A DNA stretch of 64,000 nucleotides from positions 77,250 through 141,249 of the forward strand of contig KN834810.1 in assembly GCA_000827265.1 (NCBI GenBank). Direction: 5' to 3'. This DNA comes from Collybiopsis luxurians FD-317 M1 (lineage: Eukaryota; Basidiomycota; Agaricomycetes; Agaricales; Omphalotaceae). Below the pieces are notes generated by a model that saw only the letters and a program-made list of their open reading frames with translations, was not told where the DNA came from and searched no databases. This document shows positions 13,901 through 25,546 of this stretch, piece by piece (the stretch's first letter is position 1; each line of letters starts with the position of its first letter). Made by a program: the position numbers and the translations under genes.

Positions 13901-14519
13901 GGTCAGATTAACCATCAATCATCTCAATGACAGATCCATAGCCATATCCCAGGCCCCCTTCTTCCACAATGCATTCAGATACTTCAGCATCATTGACAAC
14001 TTACGACCACTTTTCACTCCCTTGCCGCTGAATTTTTCCATGGAACAAAATGAGGTACAAACTGAAGACGATTGCACTTTCATGCTCAATAAACTGTACT
14101 GGGGAATTCCTGGTTGTTGTTGGTGGGGTGCTAGCAGCACTCATCCTGACATCATTTATGCTTGTGCGGTTCTGTCAACTGTACAAAATGCTCCAAAATG
14201 TGCTCACTGGGAGCTTCTCATCAAACTCTGTTGGTATATCTACTTCACAATCCACTATGGAATTATCTACAGACCTGGGACTGGTTCTAAAATCAAACCA
14301 ATTGGGTACGTCAATGCTGATTGGGCTAGAGACAAGTTGACTCGCAAATCCATGTCTGGTTACATTTTCCTGGTGAATGGTTCCCCTGTGGCATGGTCAT
14401 CGAAGCGCCAGGATTCGATAGTGCTGTCATGCAGCTACTGTTACCATCTTTTCCATCTACACAAAATCCAGCTTATTAGTGGCACACCAGCAGCTGCACC
14501 AACTAGAGCCAAGCTGTAA
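10981..14519 (+). pseudogene. pol: copia pol: zinc knuckle, integrase, reverse transcriptase, RNase H
   Basis: In order: a zinc knuckle (CKNCNRAGHVKKGC, from about 11.06 kb); a protease-like segment with LDSAASHW (expected D-S-G replaced by DSAAS); and a GAG-pre-integrase region with HTQFGHAD and CxxC. The integrase core follows, with DLWG, DMGQEF (expected DNGGEF) and NGQVECANGT, so the DDE acidic residues appear kept. Then RT, with the catalytic-type HTDDVYSG near 13.80 kb, and RNase H, with NADWARD and GYIFLVNGSPVAWSSKRQ. A frame change near 13.5 kb moves RT into another frame, and TGA at 13707 interrupts it. The reading frame ends at the TAA at 14517, inside the target site of the adjacent MITE. 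The copy is inactive. Confidence 0.8.
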
Positions 14520-14701
14520 CATCAGGAAAAATGGGTTGAGCTTGGGGTTACATGATGACAACCTTGGGGAACCTAACTGAGGTTACCTGAGGTTGGACAG
14601 TGAAAGCCTAGGTAAACTAAGTGCTTGAAGTGTCCTATTCTTCTTAGGTTCCCCAAGGTTGTCATCATTTAACCCCAAGCTTAACCCTATTTTTCCTGAT
14701 G
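14520..14701. mobile_element. 182-bp MITE-like element with long inverted repeats
   Basis: The two ends form an inverted repeat of roughly 58 bp. The left end begins CATCAGGAAAAATGGGTTGA and the right end is its near-exact reverse complement, with a few mismatches. The element is flanked by perfect 9-bp direct repeats, AAGCTGTAA, at 14511-14519 and 14702-14710. It has no coding capacity. A 9-bp target duplication is typical of Mutator-like elements, while hAT elements usually give 8 bp, so assignment to a superfamily is open. It could fold into a long hairpin. Confidence 0.85.
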
Positions 14702-14743
14702 AAGCTGTAATCAACTTCAGATGGGAGTTTGACTTGACACCAG

Positions 14744-17700
14744 TTTCAAGTGACTTGAGGCTGTGACTTGGGCACATGTTTATGTTGGGCATGTTTCTTT
14801 GCTCCGTACTTGCTCTGTTCACTTCTCCCTCACCTTGTGCCCTGTCACCTCACTTTTCTCTCTTCTGGGATTTTCTTTTCAGTGGCAACTTGGCTGGTAC
14901 AGACCAACCTTGGTTCACAGAGTGAACATTTGTCATTTGAAGACAGGATCCTCAATCTCCATTATCATTCTGACTTACTTTTCATTACTGTCTATTCCAA
15001 TTACAAATTTACAATACCACCCTCATTTATTCTGAACCCTGTTTTTGTGCTATCACCTATGTTGGGAGGCTTGGTACTGCTTATGATTGGGCAGGGCTTT
15101 GTTTGGATTAGCATCTAGCTTCAAGCGGTGTGCATTCATACCTACAAATGCATCTGTGGAGGTACATAGGTATGTTTTTTCTGTTAAGGCTAAGTTCTAA
15201 TCCAACATAGCTAGGTATTTTACTCAAAGGATATTTGGTCCACCTGTGATAGTGAATATATATTTAAGAGAGATTCTGTAATGGAAATTGTCCATTTTCC
15301 TCTGCTCATGCCTCCTCATACACAAAGCACAAATTGTGACACTTGTATTCATCTTCCTGGAGGTGCAATTCAAACATCCTTCCAAGTTCAGCTTGAAAAT
15401 CAGCCAGCCCACCCAATGGAAAATAGTGAGACTGCAGAACAATCTCAAGTCGATGTTGATATGATTCAGACATGTATGAACTTGTCAGCCAAAACTTCCT
15501 GGAATGATGACTTATCTTGTTTAGGGCAACAATGGTCACAGGGATGAGGCTGAGGTTGAGGTTGAGGATGAGGGCATGATACTAGTGGTACAAGATGGCA
15601 AGGATGAAGTGCTCCCAGCTGTACTAGTATTCTTCAGAATGTTGTAGGTGCCCCATCCAAGTTTATCTAGTAAATTTTGTTTAATGCAGTGAGCTTTCAG
15701 TAACTCAAACTCCTAATGAGGATACAGTAAATTCATTGGTGCAACCCTCTTCTGTTCCTCTCGATCCTCCACATTTGGATTCAAATATTTGACCCAGAAC
15801 ACCAACTCAACCAAGGCATGGTATAGCAGTTCACTTTGACTTGCCTGGTGAAGCCTTTGACTTCACTGGAATCTTGCCTGCAGGGAATGATTCTTCACCC
15901 CATTTACCAGAGACTCCCCTTCACCCCCATGGGTCAGCCATGCCTTCAACACTGTCTTGTACACCTCAGTCAGTGAGGTGCACCCCTGCTCATTGGCCAC
16001 CAACAATTGGGCATGCATCCTTTTACCATTCAGGGCCTTCTCACAGATCAAGATATAGGGCTGGAACACAATCGGGAGCACAAGCACATGATGTTTGGAC
16101 TTTTTTCAATGAGGAAAAAGCCTGTCACCTCTGTGAGTATGTACATCCCAACAACTTCTTGTGATATCAGCTCATATATATCATGGTCTTTCTCTTTAGA
16201 CAGCTTATGGATGCGGGGAAACCTGTTCAATTCTATAAGTATGGCTCCAAAATGGGCACTGATGCCCTTCAAAAACATCTCAGTCGAGACCATCTCAAGG
16301 AATGGATTGAAAGTTGCAATTTGCTGGGTATTCCACTTACTTCTGAAATGGGAAAAGCTGTGCTTCATGAATATGAATCCTGTTTCAGGTCTGGGAGTGT
16401 GCCCTTCGGTGCTGCAGCTTCACAAGCTGGAGATGCTAACTTACCTTTTACAAAGGATCATTTTGTTGATGCTCTCATGATCTGGATTGTTGCAGATGAT
16501 CAGGTACTCTTCTCTTCTATTTTTACCATCTTTCACTGATTTTTCCAGAGTCATTAAATGTAATCAAAAGTCCCTATTTCCAAAATTTGATCCAGACACT
16601 ATGTAGTGAGCTTAAGGACTCTGATATTCCCCACAATGATTCTCTCCATGCAAGAATCCTTGAGAGTGTGGACAAGTATGGGGTGCAGTTATCTGCAGAA
16701 ATAAAGGTACACTCTTCTCCAAAAATTGATTTATTATTCTCACTTCTTGCTGGCTAGAATGCCAAAGGTTTTCTCTCAATTACTGAGGATATCTGGACTG
16801 ACAAGAATAAATGTCCCTTTCTTGGCATCACAATTGGATGGAGGCAAAAGTGGTTCAGTCAGAAAGTGGAATACAGTGGGAGCTAGTTATGTATTCTGCT
16901 CTCATCTGATTTGTTCATCTCCCAGGTAGTCATACTGGCGAACACATTTCTGAAGCATTTCTGTCTGTAATCAAAAAGCTTGATATTATGGATAAGGTAA
17001 TATTATGTTCTCTTGTTCACATTTCAATGCTGACGCATCCTCAGATTGGCTACATAACTGCCGATAACCACCCTAACAATGACACATTCATACGCCACTT
17101 GGTAGCTGGACTCTGAGAATGTGGAGTACCTGCTAATTGGGATCCCAAACACCAACAAATACAGTATGTTTTTGCCAAATGACTCAGCTCCTTCTTATCA
17201 ATGATATTTGTAGTTGCTTTGCACATATTGTTAACCTTTCATGTCAAGCACTTATCCATGAATTGGAATTGATTGGTGATGATGTTATCAAGCAATTGTG
17301 TGGACTGGTAAAAATGGTACGATGGCATTTTTTCAGTCTGGATTTGCTATAGTTGACTTGGATCAGATACAGGGCTCCAGTCTTCAGCTTGAGCACTTCC
17401 GAGGATGTGCTCAACAAGTCCTAAGGAAGGACTTAAGTCTCATGCTTGATGTTGAAATTCAGTGGTCTTCCACATATGCTATGGTTGATCATGCCCTTCA
17501 GTTGCATCTGGTAAGTCTAATTACCCATGTATATGGTTGTGCTGATAATATTTCTAAAACTCAGGCCATATCGCAGTTCTTCACCTCAGATGATTTCAGA
17601 GATCTGGCTTGGAACTATCTGTTGTCAGATGGGGACTGGGATCTACTCAAAGAAATGAAGCTCGCACTTGAGGTATGCCAGTTAGTTCTCAGTTTCCTTT

Positions 17701-18817
17701 CTTAAATTCACTCCTATCCATATACATAGGTTCCACACATGTTTCGGCAGCGGCTATTAGCAGAGAAAACACCAACCCTGTGTGATGCTATCCCAGCATT
17801 TGAGGCAATGTTCGGGAAATGGTCACAATCATGCCTTGCACATCCAATCATAGACTCTGCAAGTACATTAACCTTGTTCACCCAGTTCCAGTTTATACAT
17901 TAGCTATGGGTAAGTTCAGTCTTTTCTCCACCACAACTTCAGAGCTCAATTGGACTTCTCAGCTGTTAATCCAAGGATGAAGCTTGACTTTTATCAGCTG
18001 TGGCAGAAAGAGGAGTATGATGAAGCTAAGGAGCTGTTCGTTGAAGCTGTAAGTTATTTCTACATGTCATATCTCCATTTCAAGATGTACGAATTGCTTT
18101 CAGATTCAGAAATACATTGGTCCAGGTGATAGTAGTCCCTCAGATGAAGAGAATGAAGAGCATGAGACCATGGTGTCCTGGGCTGATTGCATTCTTGAGG
18201 GTTCATCAGCAGTTTCCTGAACTGATGGACATACTGCAGAACAAGAAGTTGATCTTTACCTCGCTGAGAAGCTGTCCACATCTTCCAGTATTAGCTATTG
18301 GCAGGTTCGTTGATTGTTCTTTATCCTTTCTATAATTTCAAATCATCCTGGATAGGAAAATGGCACCCATTATCCAGCAATCTACAGACTGGCTATGGAC
18401 ATTCTTCCTGTTCAAGGAACATCCATACCTTCTGAGTGTGTGTTCTCATCTGCCGGAGAAACAGACACAAACTGTTGCAACTGCCTTAGCTCAGAGATGT
18501 TGCAGGCTTTACAAGTGCTTAAATTTGGCATCAGAACAAGGGGAACTCTTGATTTCACATGTGGACTGACTTACACAGAGGAGCTGGAGCATTTGGAGGC
18601 ATTAATGAATGAAGAATTTTCAGTCCCAACAGACATTAGAGCCTATGTCAATAGTATACATGCATTCGAGACCTTTGTAATGTATTATTTCTATTTTTAG
18701 GTATGTGCTCCAGAACATGCCAAGTCATTTTCTTAGTTTTGCAAGTCACGTCATTTTTGAGCCAAAGCTGACATTGAGTTACGCCAGGTCATGCCAAGTC
18801 ACGCCTCAGAAACACTA
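14744..18817 (+). mobile_element. hAT-type DNA transposon remnant
   Basis: The interior codes for a hAT transposase (see the separate entry). Near the proposed ends are matching inverted subterminal sequences. On the left, about 14754-14775, is TGAGGCTGTGACTTGGGCA. On the right, about 18793-18808, is the reverse complement of TGAGGCGTGACTTGGCA. Further CAAGTCAC or GTGACTTG motifs cluster at both ends. A right end at ACACTA (18817) would fit the TAGTGTTTC-like hAT terminus, but the left terminus is diverged and no clean 8-bp duplication was found. The boundaries are therefore approximate. Confidence 0.55.
15841..18700 (+). pseudogene. hAT family transposase with BED zinc finger, decayed
   Basis: The first part carries a split BED finger: DVWTFFNEEKACHLCE near 16.10 kb, then KYGSKMGTDALQKHLSRDH near 16.24 kb, supplying the Cys pair and His pair used for DNA binding. 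The core follows with ITEDIWTDKN near 16.78 kb and IGYITADNHPNND near 17.05 kb, then IQWSSTYAM. The C-terminus holds the hAT dimerisation domain: LWTFFLFKEHPY in one frame and AMDILPVQGTSIPSECVFSSAGE in another. Several introns are likely, but TGA at 17113, a stop near 17.9 kb and frame changes near 18.0 and 18.4 kb show that the copy is dead. Upstream frames from 15.28 kb may be further N-terminal sequence. Confidence 0.75.
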
Positions 18818-21297
18818 GTCAAAGCTGTAAATTTAGGCAATTTTGGTCAGCCCTGCCTATGACGAGGAAGAAGATTTGACACTTTAAGGCCCTGTGACCT
18901 GTGACTGTCAAACTGAATGAAATGGTACAGTATCTTAGTACAGGTTATCATTGGTGTTACACAACAGTTACAGTGTTTTGCTGCAAGGCTACAAAGAAAT
19001 TCCAGTCTAACTTATTAGTTGATTTAAATCTCTTGGAGTGCAGGCTGTGATGCTATCTAAAACCATTACAAATTGGGTAAATTGTCAGCATGCAACCCGG
19101 AGTTGGAACTTGGGGACAAATTTCATCTGTAAGAGTTTAGTCCAAAATGCTTCCAGAAAAAAAGACTGTGTTTGTAGGCCTTGAATTGCCTCTAGAGATA
19201 CAGTGTGAATGAAGACCGCAGTAAAAGGAAAAAGCATTCGGAGTAAGCCTTAATCATGTGTTCGGCAGGGTCAAAAGCTGTTTGGAAGCATTTTCCCTTT
19301 TCAACCTTCATTTCCTATGCTGCCTAACTGTAGTTTCTACATTTTTGATTGCTATCCTCTATCCTATTCCCCTCACCCAAAGTACTTATTAATTACTTAA
19401 CATAAAAGATTAAAAATCTATTACTGAATAAGGTGTAACATAATTATGAGTCCGGAATGAAATGGAGGATTGTCCTTATGGGCAGTTTATCCAAATTCCC
19501 ATGCCTTCATACTTGCCCTTTATATTTGCCTTTTTTTTCCATCTATAGGTCTGTCACTTTCTGGTGACCTTTGTTACTAATGTGACTTTCCATACATCCA
19601 TGTTGCTGTTGCATACTCTATTCGCCCATTCCATCATTGCAGTATGCCTTTCCCTATGCTCTTCCTTCGCTTATACTCAACTAACGTGTTCAATATTTTT
19701 TCTCTATTTGCTTTTTTCTTTTTCTTTTCTGCCTTGGCATCCTTGTCGCCTTACTCTTCTCTCGGACCTCACAGGTAACCTCGTTCCTCTCGCTTTGTCT
19801 TTCAGGGAGACACTTCTTTGACCGTATTTGCTGTTCTTTCTTTCATTACTTTTGCAGTATTCACTTTGTATATTTCTTAGCTGTCCTTTGCTCATTCACT
19901 TACTTATTTACCTTACTTTTGCCCAATCTTTTCTTGACATCCATTCCCTGCTTCTTCTTTCTTTTTTCACTTCAAGTATCCCTTCATTTGTAATCGTGCT
20001 TCTTTCAATCTTACCTCATTATCTCCCATTTTATACTCTCAAAATTGTGTTTGCCTCTTTCTCATTCCTCCTCCCTCTCTTCTCCTTATCTCCTTGCTTT
20101 CGCAGTAATGGCTGCTCCTCAAATCCCTCCATTGACTGTTGCCCCCATTGCCCCCACCTTAGAAAGTATTTACGAGTGCATGGAATGAAATGGAATGCTG
20201 AGTTTTTGTGGTGGGGAATTCTGTGCCTGATCCTTTACAGGCAATTTTGTATTGAACTCATAATATTGATTACTCAAAACTAAGTGGTGGATACAGTATA
20301 ACTGTCATGGGATTATATTGCAATTGAAATTCCAAGACTTTCATGGCATTGAACTAAGCTACATCAAGGTGGCATTCCATTTTGTGATGTCATACAACCT
20401 GTGCTCGGGAAGACTGGGCAGATTAGGATAACATAAGTATGAACTTGTGATACAGTGAGTTTGGTCAGAACTCATCTGAACTCAACCTTTCTCATTGCTT
20501 ATCATATGTTTTGTATAGTAAAAGGACCTGGTCCCAGTCTATTAATAAATACAAATAAATAGATGCGAGAATTCTGAGGGGCCACAGAATTATGCAAAGC
20601 ACTGTAGGCGCAGGGCATGAGTACCTGCCACGTGGCAGTGTTGGCTCATTACCAACAGCAGGGCTTCAAGTCTGTATGACCCTCCAACTTCTTTGTCATG
20701 AATCTGCTCCCATTCTTTTTTTCTTTTTCATTTCAGTTCTGTAATGTCTCCTGACCATCTTTTATGTCATTTGCACTTTCGAGATCTTTGTTCTCTTGCC
20801 CTTGTATCCAGTCTTTGCCATTTCCAGGTCGCCAACTTTCATTTTCATGCTTTTAAGCCAGAAAATGTATTGTTGCTGTTTTTCTCCTGAACGCTGATTC
20901 CCTTGTTCCAATATTTGCAGGTTTGCTTCACTCCCTTTTCTCGCTCTCTCATTTTCTACTTCACCTTCCTATGCCCTCACCATCCTAATCTCATAACACC
21001 AACTCTACTAATACCAATTCTATGCCCCCAGCCTCCCAATCTGTAAACACCAAGTCTACACCCCCACTGACCCAATCTACAAATGCCAACTCCCCTTTCC
21101 AGCAGTTGGGGCATTATAATATTACTTTGAGACTGAGGTGGTCAAATAATAGTTGCGCCTAAAATGCTTTGTTTATAATCCTCACTCATCATGGTATGAA
21201 GCTACTCACCTGTTTGACTTGTTTGTGTACCTTTGAGCTATAAGTTGAGGATTTCAAGCATGTGTAAATGGAAAGCTTACTACCAAATCAGTAAGAG
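18818..21297. other. Gene-poor, transposon-derived region
   Basis: AT-rich and strongly pyrimidine-skewed sequence, especially 19.5-20.1 kb, gives long open frames (19564-19821, 19828-20283) made mostly of Ser, Leu and Phe. These look like composition artefacts, not genes. Around 20.64-20.69 kb is a segment resembling part of the 276-bp repeat at 23.5-24.0 kb. Near 21.0 kb is a short array of CCAATCTrtAAA-like and ACCAAsTCTAC-like units, possibly a low-complexity coding remnant. No intact gene is seen. Confidence 0.5.
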
Positions 21298-21300
21298 ATG

Positions 21301-21908
21301 AGTTTTGAGCTTCTGTACAACATATTTCGACAATGTGCTGGTCTCAGTACCAGTTCCATGGATGTGATCGGGGAACTTTTACATTTGGACTCACCTTGTA
21401 TTGTATTGAGACATACATGTGATGCTGGTCACATACCTCAGAGACTCCCTAGAGGCCAGCCAGCTGCAGTAATGGCCGATCCATTTGAACACCCCCAACC
21501 TCAATATCTGCGTGGTTGAGGGATATTATGTGATATTGTTTGGGTACTAAGTGTACTACATGTGCAGGTGCAATGTTTAGATATGCTGAAATTATCTGTG
21601 ACCCTCACATTCTTGCATTCCAAGTTGATGGCATGGCAAATTTCCACATTGACACTACTATTGATGTGAACATCCAGGGCCATGAAGTATCCTATAAGAT
21701 CAAAGGGCTTTCGTATTACCACCTTGAACATCAACATTACATTGCTAGGATCATTGACAGAGATGATTGGGTATATGTCCATGATGGAATGGCCAACGGC
21801 GGACATGTTCTGCTGGAATCAATAGATATTTCATCAATAGACTTACATATATGTTCTTCTGCTATGGTTTCAACTATCATATATAGCATTGCTTCTCAAG
21901 AGCATTAA
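21301..21908 (+). pseudogene. USP-like cysteine protease domain fragment, transposon-associated
   Basis: A second segment (about 21.59-21.91 kb) reads YKIKGLSYYHLEHQHYIARI followed by IDRDDWVYVHDGM. This is the His-box pattern of ubiquitin-specific protease (C19) folds, where a His-Tyr pair and a W-x-x-x-D strand lie near the C-terminus. The upstream segment 21.30-21.52 kb may be the preceding exon, joined across an intron ending about 21.57 kb. Comparable domains occur in large multi-copy basidiomycete proteins carried by mobile elements. No catalytic Cys box was found, so it is a fragment at best. The identification rests on pattern memory and is tentative. Confidence 0.4.
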
Positions 21909-23457
21909 CACTTTTTGCATTTGAATTGTCCTTCTGAGTTGGAATTGCACCCTATTGAATTCCAAAGTCAAAACAAATGGAAGTGAGGTGTGGAGAGTGT
22001 CTGCGACAGCAAGGAAGTTGTTGACTGTACAAGTCAATGATTACTCTTGAAATTACTGGCCACGAAAAAGTTTAAGTAATAAAATTTCGATAATGTCTGC
22101 ATGTATGAGTAAAACTTAATGGTTTTGTGTAAAGGAAATGGTCTCAACTTGAAGCATACATGTCTTCTGACCTGGATCCCTGTGGTCCAGACCTGTCTTC
22201 CATTCCACTTTGTTTACTTGAACTCTGTATCATGGTAGTCCTTATTGTGCAATAAAAGGATGAATTTCATTGAACAGCCCCCCCCCTCATTTGACTGCAT
22301 CCTTCTTGATATACTGTCTGAAATGCAACCTCTGCCTCCACCACGTCACAGAAACCCGCTCTCTGATCCAGGTGAATTTTGTCGACAAGAGTTAAACCAA
22401 TGCTCTCAATGCTGGGTGGCTCATTCAGTAATTCAGTGACCAATCCATTGAAGAGATGTACGGGATGCTTACTTGCTGAATATTGTGTATGTTGTCGCTA
22501 TCATTGAGAAGACCTTTGATTGACATTATTTAATCAGAGTAAGGACTGTCAGGCAAAAGCTTGACCTGCACACAAGGAGATGTGTTGACAGAACAGAGAG
22601 AAGAAGGCTATGTGGGCTGCCAACTGTCTCGACATTTCGAATGCGCTCTTGATGTTCATCAATAAGCACACACCTATGATAGCTCAATGTGCTATCCAGG
22701 CTTTCACACTGCGCTCACAACCTGAGCGAGCTCTCCAGGAGTTTACAGTTATCAGGCTTACGGACCGCTGCCATCTTTCACCTCACACTTGGGTCTGCTG
22801 CAAGACCGCATTTTATGTTATGGATGCCAGCATACATGAAGTTGCGACAGCTCAGCCTGAAGAGTACTGTGACAATTTGCATAACGATATCATTCATTTC
22901 AATACAATGAGTCACAAAAAAGGCTTGAAAGGATCTGTGCTTGTTCTCCTGACTTGCGAGGAGGTAAATGTAACCCATTCTTTGTCCGTTGGGTTCAATT
23001 TCGATGTCTGGGAGTAATTGGACGAAGGGGAAATATGGAGAAAACAATTGATTGACTGTTTGAACCAAGGTTTGCTCGCGTGATTGATACATGTAAATAT
23101 GGATAAGTGCTGTGTTATTTTCTGAAAATAGTTACTTTTCGTATGTACCCTGACCTGTACATGCCGCGCGCGCAGCACGATGGCCCACCCCGCAAGTAGT
23201 AATTTTAATAGGTAATTAATACTATCATATTGGAGCCTTAGTTTTGCAAAAACCTTGCCAGAATCAGGTCAACAGAACTAACATAGTAGTTTCCCGGTTT
23301 GTGAATTTATTTTGACAACCTAGCACTTTGTCCATTATTATTCCATTTTTTGGTATGTCACAGACTGTGACATGTATGTTATTTTAGGGGCTCATCCCCA
23401 TCTCCATAGATTTGGAGCACACTCCTTTAAATCTTTGCTTATTTTTGGAGCACTGTA
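21909..23457. other. Repetitive or relic region with one unassigned open frame
   Basis: The longest frame is 22610-23017 (+, 135 codons), with a Cys-containing segment and no motif I recognise. It starts at an ATG but has no supporting neighbours, and it may be the relic of a transposon gene. The frame at 22245-22439 contains a poly-Pro stretch caused by a C9 run. Nothing else is supported. Confidence 0.35.
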
Positions 23458-23474
23458 TATCAATGGCAAGAATA

Positions 23475-24003
23475 TTGCGGCACATAATGAGCAAGGTGCT
23501 GAGGCTGTGAGAACCAATTGACAAATCAAATAACCATATATTTTAGGCTAGCCTTGGAACACGGCATGATTCCCAAGATGCACAGTAAATTACCCAATTC
23601 ACTTGAATCAAGCCGCAAGGCAGTGGCATTTGAGCCATCAGATGGGCACAGGACATGGCTAAATGCTGGCACGCAGAAACATTGGTCCATTACCAACGGC
23701 AGAGCCTCAAGTAGACGGAGTGTAGCTCTGAAAGATAGCTGGAACACATATTGCGGGACATAACGAAGCAAGGGCAAGGTGCTGAGTCACTGAGAACCGA
23801 TTTACAAAACTCCGTATTTTAGGCGTCTTGGAACATGACATAATTCCTGAGAAACAAAGTAAATTACCCAATTCGCTTAAATCAAGCCTCAAGGCGGTGG
23901 CATTTGAGCCACCATCGGATGGGTTAATAAATGCCACAAAGAAACGCTGGCTCATTAGCAACGACAGAGTCTCAAGTAGACAGAGTATAGCTCTGAAAGG
24001 CGG
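23475..24003. repeat. Two tandem copies of a 276-bp repeat
   Basis: Copy 1 begins at about 23475 (TTGCGGCACATAATGAGCAA) and copy 2 at 23751 (TTGCGGGACATAACGAAGCA), a period of about 276 bp. The copies share AAATTACCCAATTC, GGTGGCATTTGAGCCA-like and CTCAAGTAGACrGAGT blocks with scattered substitutions and small indels. A partial third copy, GGCTCATTACCAAC followed by AGGGCTTCAAGTC, lies at about 20.65 kb. The unit is non-coding and looks like the terminal region of a dispersed element. Confidence 0.7.
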
Positions 24004-24319
24004 CAATACTATTAGATTCCGTCATTCCGAACTAGAAGATCCGGTGTTTGCGGCGCTATGCACAGCGTCAAGTGGAATTAAGCATGAAGATCTACCTAGT
24101 TGACAAAGCCAGCAACGGTACAAAAGATCATAATATATAATCATGATGGAGTTCCGACAACGATACAACGTTCAACTTTTCACTGTTGAAGGTTACCTTT
24201 TTGAACCCGGAACATCCTGGAGGCTGTATAATCGCCCTTCTTTTCCTCGAACTGGGAGCGCTCAACGGATCCATTGTCCCAAAATTCACCATAGTAATCG
24301 AGCAAGCTTGACCCTGAAA

Positions 24320-25546
24320 ATGACACCCGAGGAGCAAGAAGAGCTATTGGTTATTGGTTTCAATACAATCTTCGTTTTCGTTAACCTCATAATTTTAGCA
24401 GTGGGTTGGGGTACGCAATTCTTTAAAGTCCAAGCGAAGGATGTGCCAATTAATACGAGTTCTACAGGTGTACTAGTCTTGATGACATATATTGCACTTT
24501 ATTATCTGAGGTAAGTCTTAACTTGTTTTGAGAATCTGCTTTCCTTTTAAATCTTCTTGAGCATGAAGCCTCAAAATGTCTGGATTGTGCTCTGCATAGC
24601 AATGGCATGTGCCTTTACAGTGACGTTTATCACAAATGTGGCAGTTTTACTGTTTACGGCTTCCAATATCACTGGAAAGAACACATATCAGACTATCAGT
24701 GCACAAATTGGTATATTGATTGATCTGAATGATCTTGCACAAGTAGTTTCTGTAAGTTGGTAGTTGAATTCATCAAATTTATCCTCATATATGCTTCAGC
24801 TCGCTATAGGAGATAGTGCTGTGGTATGGAGAGCATGGGTCTTACTACCTGAAGGTAGATTTTGGAAGCCTCTTCTCATAGTTCTCATGTGCGCCAATAT
24901 AGGTGAGTGGAAAAGTATGAAAGCTTATTATTTACTTCTTCTCAATCTAGGTCTACTCATCAAGGCATTTATTGGGGCTATTCAATCTACGCAAGTATAT
25001 CAAGGTTCCATTTTAATCTTGGACTGGATTTCCCTTCTTGCTTCCTTTGTCATCAACCTAATTGTCACACTTTTCATTGCATGGAAATGGTGGTAAGTGA
25101 CAAGTGTTAATTTGGATAATGAGTAGTGAAATGGAATATATGGTTAAATGAACAGGATTTACCAAAGGACCATGAAAGCTGTGACTTATAGAGGCAACAG
25201 TGTTATTCAAAAGATTCTTCTTCTCTTGATAGAGTCTGGAGGAATTTTTTGTGCAGCACAATTGCTTTACATTATCTTCACTGCAATTTCTGCCACTGCT
25301 CCTAATAATATGGGCTGGCTACCACAGGTTGCAAATGTAATGCTTGCATTTTTTCCAGTTGCTACAGTAAGTTTACATATCAATCCTTTTATCTAATATT
25401 TCAAACAACAAACTATACAGGCATGGTATCCTGCAGGAGTCATTATCTTGGTTAAGACAAATAACTCGCCGGTTGTGGACACAATCCATTCTAGCATGAT
25501 TGCTCAAGATATCAGAAATGCTCATAGCAGTACTCCAACAAGATGA
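24320..25546 (+). CDS. Seven-transmembrane integral membrane protein, fungal
   Basis: The ATG at 24320 starts MTPEEQEELLVIGFN. The joined exons give about seven hydrophobic helices: FNTIFVFVNLIILAVGWG, VWIVLCIAMACAFTVTFITN, LAQVVS with LAIGDSAVVWRAWVLL, FWKPLLIVLMC, LDWISLLASFVINLIVTLFI, IQKILLLLIESGGIFCAAQL, and a last helix ending at AWYPAGVIILV. The IGDSAVVWRAWVL and LLLLIESGGIFC motifs mark a basidiomycete 7-TM family often found in many copies; its ligand is unknown. Introns follow near 24.51, 24.75, 24.90, 25.09 and 25.37 kb. The product probably lies in the plasma or an inner membrane. A longer N-terminus in the same frame starts at 24143 but looks less protein-like. Confidence 0.65.

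Larger units (their letters stand above)
9857..14519 (+). mobile_element. Ty1-copia LTR retrotransposon, decayed, 3' end missing
   Basis: Gene order is gag, zinc knuckle, integrase, reverse transcriptase, RNase H, which defines the copia superfamily (integrase before RT). The coding region carries two in-frame stops between gag and pol, a frameshift in the RT region near 13.5 kb and a further stop at 13707. It is therefore not autonomous. The RNase H segment breaks off after WSSKRQDSIVLS, where the acidic Glu-containing continuation is absent, and no 3' LTR follows. A MITE-like element lies immediately to the right. Confidence 0.85.

Noticed and set aside
19564..20283. Two long plus-strand open frames in the 19.5-20.3 kb region
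   Set aside because: They arise from a long pyrimidine-rich stretch, giving almost only Ser, Leu, Phe and Thr. They have no motifs, no splice support and no likely promoter.
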